A DNA stretch of 64,000 nucleotides from positions 307,070-371,069 of the forward strand of contig CH003047.1 in the NCBI GenBank assembly GCA_000149265.1. Direction: 5' to 3'. The stretch comes from Ciona savignyi (taxonomy: Eukaryota; Chordata; Ascidiacea; Phlebobranchia; Cionidae). The translations under genes were made by a program, and so were the position numbers. The notes under the pieces are model-generated. The model was not told where the DNA came from. It did no database searches and saw only the letters and a program-made list of their open reading frames with translations. Shown here piece by piece: positions 61,920 to 64,000 of the stretch. Within the stretch, counting starts at the first letter, position 1, and each line of letters opens with the position of its first letter.

Positions 61920-64000
61920 GGAGAAGCGCACAAAACCGCACAGATTAGCAAATATGTTCTATTCAACAATTTCCTTAAATTAAATATTAACTATTATATC
62001 TCTTTTTTTTTAAAGTTTAAATATGGTAGGAGGATAAAACCTGTTTATGTGGCCAGAACAGGCAAACTTAGCCTTTACGTTTGTTATTTCACGCTCGTCG
62101 TATATTACTTCTAACTACTAAATAAGCCGTCACCGCTTACACTTGGCACTGTGTTAATTACTTCATATCAGCATTAAAACAAAACAGTTAACAAATGGCA
62201 TGTAATTCACCTGTTTGAACTATTGTCTTTAATGAGTTTGAGCATAAACTTCGACCACTAAACGCGGATATAATTTTCAAAGTATTATCCGAACGAGAAA
62301 TTTGTCATTAATGTACGCTGGCGTTTAAACAAGCTATAAATGCTTTAGTGTTTTTTTGCATTATATAAAATTTGAACCCGTTTTTGGTCCAGTAATTTAG
62401 AGTCTTTAGTCTCGTTTTTTTTTGTTGCAACTTTGCAAAAAAAAAACGTTGGAACCAAGCAGACAGATGGACAGAGATGATTTTAAAGACAGGACTTACC
62501 GTCCGTTTAATCAAATCCTTATCTGGTTATATAAGCTTATTTGAATATTATAATAGAATATCAACCAACGGTTTGCTGTTTGAATAAGCAAGCAAAGGTT
62601 AGACCCGATCACTGGTAAACAATTGTTCGTGGCGTATTTCTATCGAGCAGTAATTGAACGTAAATTTCGCCATAGTTCGGCAAACACGGTCTGTTTGTCC
62701 TGCCGTTTAAACGCTCTATATTTAGGAGCACTTTTATCATTTCACCGAAAATCAATACGACTTGTGTGACTCATACCCCTTGGTAATACATCTTAAATAT
62801 ACTTTTGAATTGAAAATAAAAAATAAAGAGTTTGTTGTTCAGCCATTTACCCTATAACTATTTTCGCGAGTTTAATTTAAATTTTGATGTGTCCTGTGCT
62901 AAAATATGGAAGTTTTACAGCTGGTGTATGTAAATCAATCGTTTGTTGGTGTGATTATCTACCGGTATCAGTTAAATCTCCCATTTCACGTTCAAAGGCT
63001 TTTAGGCTAGACTTAATTATGAATATAATATAACATGGACAAATGTGGCGCCCTTACCAATCGACATTAACGCTTCTCCCAATATTTGATAATAAACACT
63101 GGATATTGTGTGTGTTTTGTTACGTACGTGTTATATCGATTTTTTACCGAATGAAACAACTTAATACTTAGCTGCACATGTCGTCGAGTCGTTATAAGAA
63201 AAAAACAAAGTAGAGGTTTGTCACTGCTGTTATTTGGGGATCGGGAACGATCTTAAAATATTCCTCTATACATGATGGTCTATATACAGTATTAACATAC
63301 ACAAAATAAGCAGAAAGTAAAGCGGGTCAAACTGTGGCATTCGATTCGAAGTGGAAGTCGAAAAACTCGGAATTGTTTTTGTGGCTCCATAATTGCGCCC
63401 TTCGGTTAATACACCCCTGAATTTTCTACCCGATCTTTCATGGCAAATGCCAAGCCCTTTACAACAATCTGCCTAACACCTGCCCTGCCGTGGTATGGCA
63501 TCACAATCGATTTCCCAAGGACACTGTAACCCTAATCTCGCCTAGCTACAATCCTCACGGTGCCACTTAATCGCTCCGGTCATACGATGCACGGAAAACG
63601 GATTATTCTGATTCTTTCCGCACCACAGATTGTTTTATTCTGCACCTCTAATTACAATGTATTGCTGCATACTGTGATTTAATTAAGCTATGTTCCTTTT
63701 CAACGCTTTGCTTATAATTCCATCCGCAAAATCAATTAATACTTCGTATATAAGTACGCCAGAAGTTCATTCGTATATAATTGTTGTTGTTGATTGTTAT
63801 CTGGCTTATAAACTTTTATTAGAAAAGCAGTTTTTCTCAGAGAACTCGGGCAGCATAAAATCACCGGACTAAAACGTTATTCCGCGGTTATTTATTCAAG
63901 CGCTTTTCTATGAAACTCACGCACCATAACGGCCTGTTTAGATTCACCGCGATAAACCTTTCCTTCGCTTCCATTGGTTTTCGCTGTATGCTTTCCTCCA
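61920..64000. other. Right-end region, no supported gene
   Basis: AT-rich sequence with poly-A/T runs. A segment near 63430-63600 (CCCAAGGACACTGTAACC and neighbours) loosely resembles inverted SINE family B. A minus-strand donor-like site (CGGACG|gtaagt) near 62503 has no supported exon. Confidence 0.4.

Overview
The window looks like nuclear DNA of an invertebrate chordate, most likely an ascidian of the Ciona type. It is AT-rich. Genes are split into many short exons by GT-AG introns, several only 59-70 bp long. The protein set is animal: IFT70/TTC30, CABIN1, PAQR, a JmjC oxygenase and secreted EGF-like proteins. Intergenic and intronic DNA carries tRNA-derived SINEs and small DNA transposons. 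No operons, Shine-Dalgarno sites or CRISPR arrays were seen. The species assignment is inference.

Layout. (1) 46-2081, minus: two exons of a HARE-HTH (ASXL-like) gene that runs off the left edge; a hAT-type MITE sits in the intron. (2) 2.1-5.7 kb: intergenic, with tRNA-like repeats. (3) 5711-7672, plus: intronless TTC30/IFT70, full length. (4) 8.8-17.7 kb, minus: three genes, namely a seven-TM PAQR receptor (6 coding exons, 292 aa), a JmjC/cupin-8 oxygenase (7 coding exons, 328 aa) and a 65-aa single-pass or secreted microprotein that includes a 29-nt microexon. (5) 18.4-24.3 kb, plus: a secreted five-module EGF-like protein whose last exon lies inside a hAT MITE, then a 99-aa secreted Ser-Gly protein resembling a proteoglycan core. 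(6) 26,416-58,206, plus: 41 coding exons of CABIN1, about 1,855 codons with every phase compatible. A short minus-strand ORF starts 13 bp upstream of the CABIN1 start codon. CABIN1 introns contain a piggyBac-type element, a PIF/Harbinger-type element, SINEs and one 9-kb intron. (7) 58.2-64 kb: mostly non-coding, with a CpG-rich promoter-like block near 60.0-60.3 kb and a possible two-exon 46-aa microprotein at 61.7-61.9 kb.

How the genes relate: the window is a set of independent housekeeping and signalling genes. TTC30 acts in intraflagellar transport. CABIN1 and the ASXL-like gene are chromatin factors. PAQR is a membrane receptor or hydrolase. The two neighbouring secreted-protein genes share phase-1 exon architecture. 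I built the gene models by hand from splice signals, reading-frame continuity and remembered family motifs. No alignment or transcript data were available.
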